Position numbers and translations under genes: made by a program. From NCBI GenBank assembly GCA_004123355.1, contig SCHM01000003.1, positions 744,001-808,000 on the forward strand: a stretch of 64,000 nt of DNA, given 5' to 3'. The notes below the pieces were generated by a model. That model was not told the origin of the DNA. It did no database searches and saw nothing but the letters and a program-made list of their open reading frames with translations. The first letter of the stretch is position 1; each line of letters opens with the position of its first letter. The stretch is from Amphirosellinia nigrospora (taxonomy: Eukaryota > Ascomycota > Sordariomycetes > Xylariales > Xylariaceae). This document shows positions 1-11,493 of the stretch, piece by piece.

Positions 1-586
1 TTCTAGATGATGAACACTATATTCAAACATGACTTTTGGTTTCCATAGGAGCATAGAAGTAGCTACATTATCATTCACATGTTATAGGTCAACTTCAGAG
101 TAGGCTCAGAGTAGGTAACTTTATCCTTGACTATATTATAGTATTCACACCCGGGGTTGTTCGCGGCCAATATAGAAACCTGCTATATGACTCTGCTGTC
201 AGTGATACTTCACCTATGATCTCATGAATCGCCATTCTCTGGAAGCCGAGTCTACAAGCCTAGTACAGATCTCATGGGGCTAGTTGGGAACGTTCAGACG
301 AAGGGTCAACTTCTTCATCCAATCTGAAGGCTGGCACTCAACTCGCATCATTGCAATATCGTTTCGCATCCTTTCCCCCCTACTTTTTTTAGCAGAGCCA
401 GATATGTGCGTCTAGACTGCAGCACTTCTACATCCGAGTGTTCCAACAATGTATAGTGGCCGGCTCACTACGTGAGTTGGCATTATCAGGGTCATATGCA
501 TGTCATGTATATTTTTCTTCATATGTTTCTTCCAATAAAATTCGTCAATAAACTAGAGATTCTTCCATGATACTACTGAGGTTCCT
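1..586. other. Intergenic, no gene seen
   Basis: No reading frame with family resemblance or splice-consistent exons is visible. It is the 3' flank of the minus-strand gene that ends at 587 and contains the C-rich tract near 377-383. Confidence 0.5.
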
Positions 587-2205
587 TCAGTCAGCGTCGG
601 TTCTAAACCCCTGCTTGTAGATCGGAAGAAGGGGTTCGCCCTTCTGTCGAGCAATCTCGACAGCCCGGTAATAAGTAACTTTTAGATGTGCCTGGCTGGC
701 AACAGATGCAACGCCACACTGAATATCGTAATCATTAGCCCCTATGACAGAGCGCAAGGCTTCACAATCCCAGCAGTTACAAACTCGATATTCGTCAGCA
801 AACCGAATGCGATAGAGGGCTTGGGTATTGTCAACGCGGGATCGAGAGTTGCCGTCCCAAGCTTGTCGTTGTGGTCAATGAACCGACCTGCTGTCTTCGC
901 CGTGGCCAGAACGTATTGAGAGGGCGAACATTGATGAGTGTGCCAAATCAAATCGATGTCGAGAGTTGGTACAAGCATCTTCCCGGGGTATAGCTTGAAG
1001 AGTTTGAGAAACCTCTCATAGCGGACTTGCGCTCGACCCAGAGTATCTTTGACGGCTGGGCTTCGAATCCAGAGCTGCTTGTCCATTTTATCGACAAACG
1101 CAGACTGCCTCTTCACCGCATCGACGAGTTTTTCGATTATATCATTCTTGCTAGCAGCGACGCGGCACGAATCTAAGAATCTGAGGTCGGAAGAGTCTCG
1201 AATGCTGGTGTTGCTCGATTGTTTTGGAGATTTTTCTGAATCGAGCCCCCTTTCCTCGCCATCATCATGACTTGTGCCATAGTTGGTCAAAGCATCGTTT
1301 ACAAGCAACGACTTATGCTCTTGAGTGAGGAAGCCTAATAAATCAGCGTGCATCCCGCATTTATCACGGAACCAAGCTTGGTCTCTTTCGAAGAGTTCGA
1401 ATGACCAATTCCGAGAATTGGAATCAATGGCCGCGTGCTGCCAGGACCCAGACGTTGTGTTAGCTCACTCAGGCTTCAAAGCTATGATATAGTTATGAAT
1501 TAACATACAATCTGTTCCCATGGGAACGCTACTGTAGGCAAGTGTTCCAGTTTCATGTACTCAAAGGATCGGAACCACTTTGGGTTCAGGAGCAGGGCGT
1601 GCCATACCATTAAAACATCTTTGAAATGTTAGTACAGGCAATAGTGTATTGTTTGATTGGTATTACCGATTGGTGGGAGAGGTAGCGGCTGGTCTACAGC
1701 ATTCGGCCGACTAAACTGTGCTTCTACAACAGCAATCCAAATTAAGAAGCGTGAGGCGGCAAGCCTCAAATATAGTGGCCATTTCTCCTCTCTTCTTTTC
1801 TCAAAGTATCATCTCGAAGCTTCACCGGTTCTCTCACCCAGCTGCTGCTGAATCCTTGGTACACTCTTTTTTTGCGAAACACGGTGCGGTTTTCTGGCTT
1901 GATCCCAAAGGCGTCATCCAACTTGTTTGATGACAACACCTCGACTCGAATGTACCTAAATGCTTGAAGTAATTCCAGGTGGGTGGCGCATTCTGCGATG
2001 CTCGGAAGTCTCGTGGCCCCTCTTGCATATAACTAGAGTTGATGCTGAAGTTGAAAAGGTCTGGGTCTGGGATTACTGGGTTACCTGACAACGAGGTAGC
2101 TGTCATAAATTGAACTTGCGGCTCTCTCCGAGCTATCTGGCTAGTAAATGCTCGCTTGCTGTAATGGTGCAAGACATTTTGATTGTAATCAATAGATAAC
2201 GCCAT
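587..2205 (-). pseudogene. Fungal GRDP-like (DUF1399, glycine-rich domain) protein gene, frame-disrupted
   Basis: Identified by two DUF1399 hallmarks: DVLMVWHALLLNP (near 1610-1570) and PTLDIDLIWHTHQ (near 970-930), plus the C-terminal pair CNCWDCEALRS (near 740-710) and HLELLQAF near 1965-1940. GRDP-family proteins are widespread in fungi and plants; their biochemical role is poorly known. Two introns are clear: 1619-1666 (48 nt, phase 1, joining PPI to DVLMVW) and one with donor gtatgttaa near 1507 and acceptor ctggcag near 1441. The true frame through HLELLQAF differs from the open frame that starts at the ATG at 2205, so the N-terminal boundary is unresolved. One-base shifts are needed near 1775 (just before KWPLYLRLAA) and near 845 (between the WHTH motif and CNCWDC). 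No intron of plausible length explains the 845 shift. It is either a decaying copy or an intact gene with assembly indels. The stop used is TGA at 587-589. Confidence 0.7.
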
Positions 2206-2742
2206 TCTTCGCCGAAGTCTAAGAATGAAAATGGTCGTAGGAGGCCTTTGAGTATGGTAGATCCTACCAAAGTGTCTTTATTAAATTTGCCACACACTCT
2301 TTGGAGTATATCATCTCACGGTCGTTTGGAGGTAGGAAGCAACGGTTTAACTGGCGAGTATAGTTGCCACATATGACGATATCTTCACAAATCATTGTTT
2401 AGTGCGATATTAACGCTCGGTGATGGATTGGAGTTTTACAGCTAATAATATGTACTAGCGCTGACATTCTAGGATTTGGGGAGTGTGAGAGATCATATGA
2501 TTTCTGCCTCAGTTCAGCTGTCCAGCCTAGAGGCAGCTGAAGCGAAAGTGCCTAACACAGCCACCTCGGCATTACATCATTAGGCGCACACGGGGCGACG
2601 AATGTCTCGCAGTTAAGATATGCTCTAGCCAAAAAGGAAGAAAAAAAGATCGCAATATGAATCTGAGCTTTTACCTGAGGGATGATACCTTCTCCGTTCA
2701 GAATTATCTACGAAATTAGAATTCAACTCAACGCAGTAAATT
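2206..2742. other. Intergenic, divergent promoter region
   Basis: Lies between the 5' end of the minus-strand GRDP-like gene and the proposed start of the plus-strand gene at 2743, so it should hold both promoters. No coding signal or clear core promoter element was recognised. Confidence 0.4.
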
Positions 2743-5653
2743 ATGCGGAACCGTCGCTTTTCGTTCCCTGTCCTAGTATCGAGTAAAAGCATAGATTCGG
2801 GCTCTCGCAACATTACTCAAGCTAAGAACTTACCGTGGAACTTGATCGGCGATGCAAAAGACCATTTGTTCAACGAGCTGGGAGGCTCTATTGGGTCGGC
2901 GTAAAGCTAGAGCTCGAATCTGTTTTGTCGACGCTGAGAGCATGGAAAGCACCACAATACCACAAGATTGGCCTCGAAGACGAATCCGACAATTTTGTGC
3001 ACGGCTTTGATACCTTTGTCGACCAAGTTAGTGAGACCAGCCGTGCTTTTGCTGACGAAGCGGCAAAATGGAAAGAAGGGGAGATGGGAATTGCGGGAGA
3101 GAGTTATCTCATGGCCCTCCAGATGAGCGCTAAGAGTATGGTGTCGAATCAAAAGAGTTCGCAAGTCAAGAAGGCGATTCGTCAGGCGATAGAGAGTCGA
3201 CCCGACGAAGCAAATGACCGACGTCGGGCTAGGATGCTTTTGCAGGCAGCTGGTTTTCTGGATATTGAGAAGCTGGTTGAGCATCGGCCGCCATTAGATG
3301 AATTATCATTTTGGAAGCGACCTGCGATCCCACAACTCAAACTCGACTCAGTTACTAAAAGCGGCGTGCCAATACTAACGCCAATGCGGTGCTCTTCTTG
3401 CTCGAGCGTAATTCGAGGCAGTATGTATCGCCAGACTCTCATTCGGCAAGATCAAACGCGAAATCCCGCAGAAGTTATTTGTGAAGACTGCTATCGCGAA
3501 AAGTTCCTTGGAACGGCAGGGTTCGTAAAGATGTATAAACATTGTATTCTTCACGAAGCTATCAGTCCTCAAATCAGCCGGCAAGTTTGTTTCTGTGAAG
3601 AAGTTCCACATCGTGATGAGCACGGGAGATCCTTGAGTCTCTTTCCCGTCGATAAGGATGCTCAGCATCTCAAGGCGACTGGCCCGGGACTAGTCGAGTG
3701 TGGGTTGCTTAAGCTTCCAGAGATCGTGGCTGAGGCGAAGTACGATGGTATGCAAACTCTCACCTCCAAGAAAAAGCAGAAGAAGAATAAGGGTTTGGCG
3801 GAAGAGAAGAGGGAACGCGACGAGCGTGAGGCATCAGAGTCGAAAAAGGGACAAAAGCGACAGCAAAAGCGAAGGATAGTCACACAACAAAGCCAAAATG
3901 CTCCGGATAGGACCGTAGAGACTGGGACAGCAGTCTCAGTGGCGGAAGCAGAAGCCGATGAAGATGTCCCGTTCTTCCTGAAACGCTATACTGAGAATTA
4001 TCCATTCGGGAATGTCCATATGGCCTTACGACTTGGGCCATTAGTCTTGGAAAACGGGGTCGCTCAGTGAGTCTACTCGCCTCCGAGTAAATAAGCATTA
4101 CTAACTGAAATGTAGCACACAACGCGGTGCTTTGATCAGTTTGCGAAATAGTCTCGTGCTCCATTCGCCACGTTCTCATGAGACAACCAGAAGTCTGGTT
4201 GTAAGTGAAGGCGATACTAGGCAGTTATGGTCGCAACTTCGACCCTCAGGAAGGCCTAAGCGCTTCAAATCCATTATGAAGCAAGTGATCGGTTCGCCTT
4301 TTACTGGTCTCGATCCAGAAGATGCTCCCGTTGAGAATTGTATTATTGACAGTCTCGTATCCGCCAGCCATATTCATTTCGATGATCCGGGACTTAGCCT
4401 TCGAGACCGCCAAAAATGGATAGACAAGCTTTTAACGCCGATAATGGGATACTTGAAGGACTTGCTTAGACCACGGCTGTCCGTCTATCTAAGGAGTACG
4501 GCTTCGCGACTACTGGATTCTCAAACGAAGTTGAGATGGAATCCAGCTAGCAATAACTGCCAGAATTTCTGTGATTCCATTTTGGACCTTGGCATCTTTG
4601 GGTCTCTCGTTGCTGGTAAACACGAGCAAACGAAAACCTCATTGTATCTAATGAGCTTCGCCTGCCGCCCTGCCGGCTATACCAAGCCCAAAATCAAGAC
4701 TAAGTTCGACGTTCCACGTGGTCTGACAGAAGAGTACCTACTCCGGTTCCGATATGGCCGGCATGATGATGCTGATATCATCGACACACTACAAGAATAC
4801 TGGCACGATTGGGGCGCCTTTGGGAAACATCTGTACAAGTACCAGGACCTATTCCCCTGGGACTGCACTGAGGCTTTTGGCCGGTATCCTGTGACATGTG
4901 GTGATTGCAATCTAGCAAAACACGTGTGGCGTTTCCGTTTGATTCGTGGTCAATCATAGCGTTGCACTTGACCAGGGACAAATCTAACTACCCGCCCAGC
5001 GATTCTGGAAACGCGACTATCATATCTGATGCGGATTGGATGAAGAATAGGTTATTAGTTCTTACCGCGCAAGAGAAACTTACCATAGCGGCTACCGAGA
5101 TGGCCAAAAACGCTTTATTTCAAGACTGCACCGGCTGGCTACACAGGCAAACCAAACCATCTCTGGATAGACTAAAGCTGGGTGGCATCCACCGCGCGCA
5201 ACCATTTAGTCACTATTACGATCAGGGGCAATACCACCACTACTTCACTGCATCTTGGGCCCATCTGAAGCTCGAAGACCAAGTCGCAGAGTACGAATTA
5301 ATTCGAGACGGGAGAGTGAAGATGCCAGATGTTGGATATGCAACACAGCTTGGCTCGGGCGAGGATACTGAGCTCGATCGACCAATGGGTGGGGTGAGGC
5401 GAATGTTGCTGATTCCGGGTTCGCAGCGGCACTGACATTTGACGTTGATGTGGATGCTGATGGTGCGAACTGCGCATCGGGCTGCGGAGCGAGCGGATGT
5501 TCAGCAGGAGCTTGTGGCGGCGATGGCGGCAACGGAGATGGTGGTGGTGATGGTGGTGGTGATGGAGGAGGTGGAGGAGGCGGTGGTGGCGGTTGTGGAG
5601 GGGCGGCTGCGGAGGGGGCGGTTGCGGAGGTTGTGGGGGGTGAGCAACTCTGA
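2743..5653 (+). CDS. Conserved fungal protein with CxxC pairs, NNCQ motif and Gly/Cys-rich tail
   Basis: Long protein of about 880 residues belonging to an unnamed family common in Pezizomycotina; I recognise the family, not a function. In order: LYWVG-LELE near the N terminus, a CSSC...CEDC pair (about 3390-3495) that may bind zinc, a Lys/Glu-rich charged segment (3760-3880), a second exon with NNCQNFCDS (about 4554-4580), DTLQEYWHDWGAF, then LDRLKLGGIHRAQP and a tail rich in Gly and Cys (5450-5640). Intron 4067-4115 (49 nt, branch actaac, phase 2) is secure. A first intron 2783-2826 joins an ATG at 2743 in phase; this start is my proposal. The frame shifts by one base near 4928 (after CNLAKHVW) and again near 5390-5405 before FAAALTFDV, with strong family resemblance on both sides. 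These look like assembly indels or recent damage. The NNCQ sequence resembles the catalytic-Cys motif of NlpC/P60-LRAT-like folds, but this is speculation. Confidence 0.65.
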
Positions 5654-5927
5654 CAGTTTGATGTTTATGCTATAGTTATTCCTAGTGGTACTTTTGTAAT
5701 GAATATCTACTGTTGAATGAGTGACGGTTCAGCTAGTAGGGGTACTTAATTTGCCTTTATCATATACACAATGCTACACTTAGACTATGATTCAATCGGG
5801 AAGATAAAACATAAATCCATAGTTAGGAATTTAACTAAGCCAGCATGCAAATGCGCGGTACGCTTGGACGTCACTCTATAAGAAATATAAACGCTATCAT
5901 TAGTTCGTCTCGTCTATGGTACAATTA

Positions 5928-6831
5928 CTATGCCTCTAGCCTCTGACTCCATTCCGAATGGCACTTGCTCCTGCATTCCTTCTTACATTTTGAGCAAACC
6001 CACCACCTTGGCCCTTTGCGTGGCAATGATTCCGAACAACCTGAACATGATAATGGTTGCTGCGTTAAGTTTGAGTACCTGGCTTCGTCACGCCTCTCTC
6101 TTAGAGCCAAGATTTCATCAGCTGTCATATCGTAGCAGTCTCTGCAGACAAGCCGTGGAGCCTTGGGATTATGGTTGGTAGCCCAATAATAGGACCGAGG
6201 AGTATAAGCGTCCTTGGTCCGGCCGTCAGTAGTACACTGGCACGGATACCTCATATTGCTCCCTTTCAAGATACTTTTATAGTAACACCTTGTGCAAGTG
6301 GCCGCGCAGAGAGATATGTGGTACGAAACAGTTGAATTTGAACATCGCGTTGACTTGCTGCATTCCTGTGCCGTTGTCTCGGTTAGTTTCCGGATAACTA
6401 AATAAGGGATGGAAACTGCTTACATCGCAGATTTGGATTCCACAAGCCCAGCAATCATACTTTTTATGCCCCTGACAGCTGTAGTACCGAGCGTGCCTCT
6501 CATCAGCTGCTGATGTGTCCTGCCGTGGAAACACCACCTCACGGATTCCTCTCGATACTAAGCTCAAGTTGACAACATCTACATAATGAAGGTGTTGTGC
6601 GATCTTCCCCACTACCTCCCCCTGAGCCAACACACAGTGTAGCCCTTTTTCTTCCCCTCCTCTATGATGAGGACGCCGAGGGAAGAGGGCGTAAGCGTTC
6701 CGAGCATTCTGCTTCGTTTTGGAGCCTTTGTGGTGGAACCAGCGCCTGGCATAACGATCTGCGAAGAACAGCGCATTCTGCACGCGTGCTGGAAGAAAGA
6801 AGAATACACCGTCTGCTACAGCTTTTATCAC
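5928..6831 (-). CDS. F-box-like, cysteine-rich protein
   Basis: Two exons joined by intron 6366-6423 (58 nt; donor gtaagc, acceptor acag), which joins in frame and puts the Cys residues of both exons into one series. The N-terminal exon carries an F-box-like helix set (EVVGKIAQHLHYVDVVNLSL, then SRGIREVVF). It is followed by a Cys-rich region with YDCWACGIQICDEC, then CRDC, CSGC and CSKC pairs typical of zinc-binding ribbons. F-box proteins recruit substrates to SCF ubiquitin ligases, while the C-terminal ribbon is of the kind seen in many fungal F-box-like proteins of unknown target. The open frame continues upstream of 6831 through a hydrophobic stretch without a convincing ATG, so the start is unresolved. 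No frame damage is seen in the joined part. Confidence 0.6.
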
Positions 6832-6994
6832 ATCTATGACAGCGTGGATGGGTGCGAGTAAACAATGTGACGATCGTCGGTTTCTATTGTGGGAATGTGA
6901 TCCAATAAGAATATTCGAGATTGCCGAAATTGCGTATAAAATTCTACACGACTGTAATCAGTGTCTTGGAAGTTATAGTCCCTATCGAGAGCCC

Positions 6995-7547
6995 TTACGC
7001 TATTACAAGACCAATATACCACCTTGTATAATACCCTTGGCAAGTTGTTTCACCGATATCCTTGTCTTTACCATCGATCTCGACAACACGTTGGAAAAAG
7101 ATAAGATGTGAAGTTGGTGCAGCGTCTGGTCTGAGCTGTGCACACTGTGTATGGTTGAAACCAATGAAGCTCGCTTGTAGAACCAGCGCAGCGATAATGA
7201 ACCCTGTTATGACCGCATCTACAACTCCTATCGCGAAGAGCTGACCGCCCTCCGAGTATATTGTAGGGATCCAGAGTATGAAGTTCCAAATGAAGGCGAT
7301 GATTCCCTACATACGGCAATAATGGCGGTTAGTAGGCATCCCCTTCGTCCAATACGGTTTCTGGTACACGTACAATCGGACCGGAAAACACTTCCGCAAC
7401 GAATACTTTTGAGCCCAGAGGAGGAGCCAAGAGAACTTTCATATGATCTTTAACAAAATTATAATGGTTGATACTCGTGAACGCGTAATAAAAAAGGAGG
7501 ACATGGCAAAGGAAGCGGACGACGCCAGAAATGGCTCCCTCGCCCAT
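6995..7547 (-). CDS. Small multi-pass membrane protein, MARVEL-like
   Basis: An ATG at 7547 opens exon 1 (7374-7547); intron 7307-7373 (67 nt, donor gtacgt, branch ctaac, acceptor gtag) joins in phase 0 to exon 2 (6995-7306). The product is 161 residues with three hydrophobic helices: VVRFLCHVLLFYYAFTSI near the N terminus, one across IIAFIWNFILWIPTIY, and AIGVVDAVITGFIIAALVL. The spacing and the VVDAV-ITGF helix resemble fungal MARVEL-type proteins, which sit in the plasma membrane or endomembranes, but a fourth helix is missing or lies in an exon I did not find. The neighbour at 8019 is transcribed divergently. Confidence 0.5.
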
Positions 7548-8018
7548 GATGCGACTCTTTCTTAGTTGCCTCTCCTATATTAATTGAAAGATATCGTCGG
7601 CAGCTCTAAATGATGTTTTCGCAGTATATTGAAAATCAGACGGCCGAAAGAGGCAATATAAATAACGCCTGGCAAGGCAGACTCCGCCCGCTCAGCTGGG
7701 CTTGGCATTTCAACGTAGCGTACCAGTGACCAAAACGCTTACCGAGCAGCACGACCATCCAAGGTAGCTGAGGCCTCACCCTGCTATTGCCACTTTGCAC
7801 TATTAAATCTACCTAGTAGGCACCTAAGTGAGCTTGAGGGTAACAGAGTGTGACGTAACGAGGGGCGTGCTGCGCCGAGCACGGCTTATGTTGAACCTAA
7901 GGTAGATATGGAGGGCGTTCTCTTTACTCCTCGTCCCATTTACAAAGCCGATCGACCTATCCGACGATCGTTTTGACCCATTTCCTCGACGTGCATTGCA
8001 TCGTGTTGCATTGATAGT
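7548..8018. promoter_or_regulatory. Shared divergent promoter region
   Basis: 471 bases separate the ATG of the minus-strand membrane protein from the ATG of the plus-strand lipase. No coding signal is present. I see no clear TATA box, only CT-rich and AT-rich patches near 7560-7600 and 7800. Confidence 0.4.
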
Positions 8019-9595
8019 ATGCCTCGTTTGTGGAGCATAATTCGGCAAAGGCCAGTTCGTGCAGCAGCGCGAGCTGGCTTACAAGCGTCTGCCGGGTTGC
8101 CTACGTCCGGTACGACCTCAATAGATAATTCGGAGGGCGCTTCTCAAGCCGTAGCTGAGCTTCTAGATAGCCTCGACCTTGCCTTGGCTCAGGTTTCTCT
8201 CGAAGGTAAGGGTTATAGACTTCCTCTGATATCCGACGTCGCTGACTATAGGCAGATGACCTTAGAGCTCAGTTCACGGCTCAGCTAGAGGAACTCGAGC
8301 GAAAAGTGAATAGCTATGCGAATTCCTCGTTGGATTCATGTAGTTCAAAGGAGCCATGGACATGGTAAGCGGCCATCACCCGAACATGTTGGTGCGTCTA
8401 ACGGACTGTGGGTAGTACCACTGACATGGCAGATTTGGTGATGAAAGCTTGGGTATGCGCTCAGACAGCGTATGAACCGGATATTGCGGTCTCGGCAGAA
8501 GAGATGAATGACTCGGACCTCAAAATCGTGTGGTCTCTTGCAAGCTCTCTGAATGGAAACATCAAGGCAACAACACTGACGACTTTCGTCGCACCGGACA
8601 ACTCTGGTGCTGAACCTACAACGTATTTGATTGTTGCAGTACGCGGATCTGCCAGTACTGTTGATCACCTGGTGAACTTAAACGGCGAGGCGAGAGACGC
8701 AAACGTGCTATATGTAAGCCTTCCAAAGCTCCTCACACCATGAAGTCTAAAATCTCATGTTTCTTCAGCAACATATAGAGGAAGCCCCCGCTTGTGACAA
8801 CAAACCCTTGAAATTCCTGGCGCATGCGGGATTCCTTAATTCTGCGCGAGAACTATTAATACCAATCTCGGCGCAGATCGAGAAGCAGCTTAGCAAGGGA
8901 CAAAAGCTCAACATTCTGTTCACCGGCCACTCGGCAGGTGGTGCAGTAGCCACATTACTGCATCTAGCCCTAAGAGCGAAGTTCGGGGGTGTTCGTGAGT
9001 TGAGAATTCTTATACAATAGCAAAAAAAAAAACCCTGTCAAGTCTTTACTGTCATGGTGCTCCGTTATCCTACTTACTTACATATGGCATAGCATTTTCT
9101 TGTATAACTTTCGGTAGCCCTCCGGTTGCCAAATTCATGGCCGAAGAAGATAGAATTGCACTCGACAATATCATAACACAATCTCCAGTCCTGAATATCA
9201 TCAACGAATACGACTTAGTGCCACGGCTTGACGCCGGGTATCTTCGGTCCCTCCTCCGACTTTACAATTTAGCGGATTTGAACTGCACTAGCGAGGACAC
9301 GCTTACCGCTGAAGGGATCTTAGGGAAGCGTTGGTCGTTGCCTCCGCCTGATCTCCAACACATTGGGCCCATAGTCGTTTTGAGGACCGAGCTTCCTGAT
9401 CTACAACTAAGCAGCACAAAACCAATACAATCCAACACTAGGGTTACGGCTTGGAACGTAACCTCGGAAAGCCTGTCAGACCTAGTATTCTGCCAGCTAC
9501 GGGTTCACAAAAGAGAGTACTATCGACAAAAGATAGAACAGTTGGCGAATTGTAACCTCGATGGCCACATTCCAGTCACAAGTTTCAAGATTTAG
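8019..9595 (+). CDS. Class 3 (fungal type) lipase, intracellular
   Basis: Five exons (8019-8205, 8256-8364, 8416-8713, 8769-8994, 9093-9595) join in frame to 440 residues; the introns are 50, 51, 55 and 98 nt. The third exon holds the oxyanion-loop region (VAVRGSAST). The fourth holds the nucleophile elbow GHSAGGAVATLL, a GxSxG serine hydrolase signature. The fifth holds CITFGSPPVAKF and NEYDLVPR, whose Asp is the likely triad acid, and an HIG that could supply the His. A coiled-coil-like segment (QLEELERKV) lies in exon 2. Lipase_3 enzymes hydrolyse acylglycerols or phospholipids. There is no signal peptide; the first 20 residues are Arg-rich and lack acidic residues, which would fit mitochondrial import. 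The frame is clean throughout. Confidence 0.88.
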
Positions 9596-10845
9596 AGCTC
9601 ACTCCTATTTCCACAATATATGTAATTTAGAGTGAATAGAGCTGCTTCATACAATAGTTAAACATGATGTTCGAATGGGAAGAAAATTGTTTCGTTCCTG
9701 TGATCATCTCCGTATATACGTGTGATATGATACTTGTTGTCACGCAAAGGGTCTAATATTCCTTGTGCCGTAGGCTAGTCTCCTATCTCTGGCTGTATAC
9801 ACACCCCTTCTTTGTACTAGGTTAGAGTAGCTGGAGGGACGGCATCGTGCCAATTTCACTCTACTTGTATGTAATGTTTGATACTTTTAGGAATTGTTAC
9901 TAAAAATGATGCTACACTTAATGATGCTACACTTAATGATCTAAATTGGGGAATGAACAAGAAGCTAACATAGCTGCTGGCTTACTCATTCTCCTGAATG
10001 TAGGGCTGCTAGCCTCAATGGAATGTGTAAATTTCTAAGGCACGAATTAAAACCAAAGCTTCTATATACTTTTACCTTTAGATGATAGTCCCGAAAATGA
10101 ACTGTGTCAGTTTAGATCTTAACGAATAAGACGTCAACGAGCTGCCCTGCCGCGACTCTCCGCAGACGTTACGTCGCGATGTCGAGCCCAATCATAGTCT
10201 TCGGGATGCAGATACGTGAAGGTTGTGAAGAGTATTTAGACAACGTGAGACACACCGCAGGAGCCAAACTGTTATCTTGGAGCAAGGCTCAAACCTCTTT
10301 ACCCCTTAGCAAATCGACACCGTCGGCCATAAGTCTGGCCATTGCGGCCACTCGCTTGAGTTTGAAAAGTGTGGAGAGATCGAGGGAAACGGATGGAAAC
10401 TGACGTATCTGACAAGGTTATTTATTCGATGGTATTTGGGCATAGTGCAGAAAACGGGTTTCGGTAACCTGAAGCGCCTTCTAGTGGCAACTCGACATAG
10501 GAATGTTCTGCGTGTTGGATTTGAAGACATGCGATGACCTAGCTAATTATCATGTGTGAAGACATAACACGAGTAGCAATGAAGATACGGAGAAATGCTC
10601 TATTAGGATTGGTCGGACAGCCAAGGGCTATCAGGGAGGTACATAAGAGCAACCAGGAGACTTGCAGTGGCTTGAGCAGACACCATAACGGTGGCGGCAA
10701 CCGCGTCATTCCTAGTTTTCGTAGTTTCGGCACGGGGCCGAGGCCCAGTGCCATGCCAGAAACATGCTTCTTTTTAATCTTGTCCGGCCCGAGAATGATT
10801 CCCCAACTCCCAATTCGCTCACTTACTGCCTCGTGTGCAGCAGCT
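9596..10845. other. Intergenic, no gene supported
   Basis: About 1.25 kb between the convergent lipase and RPS22 genes. It holds the short tandem repeat at 9906-9940. Short open frames near 10179-10400 and 10552-10989 show no family resemblance, and the latter overlaps RPS22 exon 3 antisense. Confidence 0.5.
9906..9940. repeat. 15-bp tandem repeat, 2.3 copies
   Basis: The unit ATGATGCTACACTTA occurs twice in direct succession followed by ATGAT. It lies in the 3' flank of the lipase gene; no function is apparent. Confidence 0.85.
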
Positions 10846-11364
10846 CTAATAGAAGAAACCCAATACCTTTCCGGAGACGTGCTTCCGTCTGGCGGTCTGG
10901 TGGTCCATGACACCGGCGGATGTGGTCAGGACGATGTGGCCGAACTGACGGGCGGGGAGGAGCTTCGTGACCCATTTCTCCATCTGTGAAATCTTGACGT
11001 TGTATCGGGGGCTGATGACACCGCACTTGTTTAGGCTGCGTCTTGTTAGTGAGTGGCGCACGGGGACCGCGGCGGGTCGAGAGGGAACACATGCCGTCCG
11101 TTGAGCTGGACAACGATCTTGCCGCTGCGGTGATCATCTACGATCTCGAATTCGCCGACGTAGCCTGTGAAGTTATCGTGAGCACGAGACCGAGACCGAG
11201 ACGGAGCTCGCAGCGTCCCGGGCTTGCTTACCGTGCTTCTGCATGATGTTGAGGAACTCGACGGTGACCTTGGAAGCGGGGCGGATCATGACCTGACGCT
11301 TGCCCATGCTGTCGGCGTTGTTGATGCTGTTCATGGCATCGGCCAGAATGCTTGTTCGAACCAT
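10846..11364 (-). CDS. RPS22: 40S ribosomal protein S22 (uS8)
   Basis: Cytosolic small-subunit protein uS8 (yeast Rps22, human RPS15A), which binds 18S rRNA. Three exons (11232-11364, 11095-11164, 10846-11035) give exactly 130 residues, the family length. Recognised segments are [17 protein letters not shown] at the start, [44 protein letters not shown] and the C-terminal GKVLGFFY. Intron 1 (11165-11231) is a normal GT-AG intron. Intron 2 (11036-11094, 59 nt) can only be read in phase as a GC-AG intron (donor gcatgt, branch actaac, acceptor cgcag). A probable 5'-UTR intron lies at 11400-11493 (donor gtatgc, acceptor cccag), an arrangement common in fungal ribosomal protein genes. Coding sequence is intact. 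Confidence 0.95.
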
Positions 11365-11399
11365 GATTGCGGTGGTCGGTGGGGGGATGGTATCTGGAC

Positions 11400-11493
11400 C
11401 TGGGAGACGAAGGCTAGACGAGAGCAAGAGCAATTAGATCCGTGTACGCATTCCTCAAGAGGAGAGAGACGGAGAGACAGAGAGACAGAGCAT
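11400..11493 (-). other. Probable 5'-UTR intron of RPS22
   Basis: On the minus strand a strong donor gtatgc (11493) and an acceptor ctcccag (11400) bracket a pyrimidine-rich tract just upstream of the RPS22 ATG. The GAGAGACGGAGAGACAGAG run (11461-11480) on the plus strand is the purine complement of its CT-rich 5' part. Inferred from sequence alone. Confidence 0.5.

Noticed and set aside
2907-3883. Minus-strand open frames opposite the gene at 2743-5653
   Set aside because: They mirror a strongly supported plus-strand coding frame and have no independent support.
5430-5680. A second frame of Met/Val/Glu-rich repeats over the Gly-rich tail
   Set aside because: The GGT/GGC repeat reads as poly-Gly/Cys in the family-consistent frame; the Met/Val frame is its shadow.
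11461-11490. GAGAGACGGAGAGACAGAG run as a satellite
   Set aside because: It is the complement of the CT-rich part of the RPS22 leader or 5'-UTR intron, a normal feature of ribosomal protein genes.
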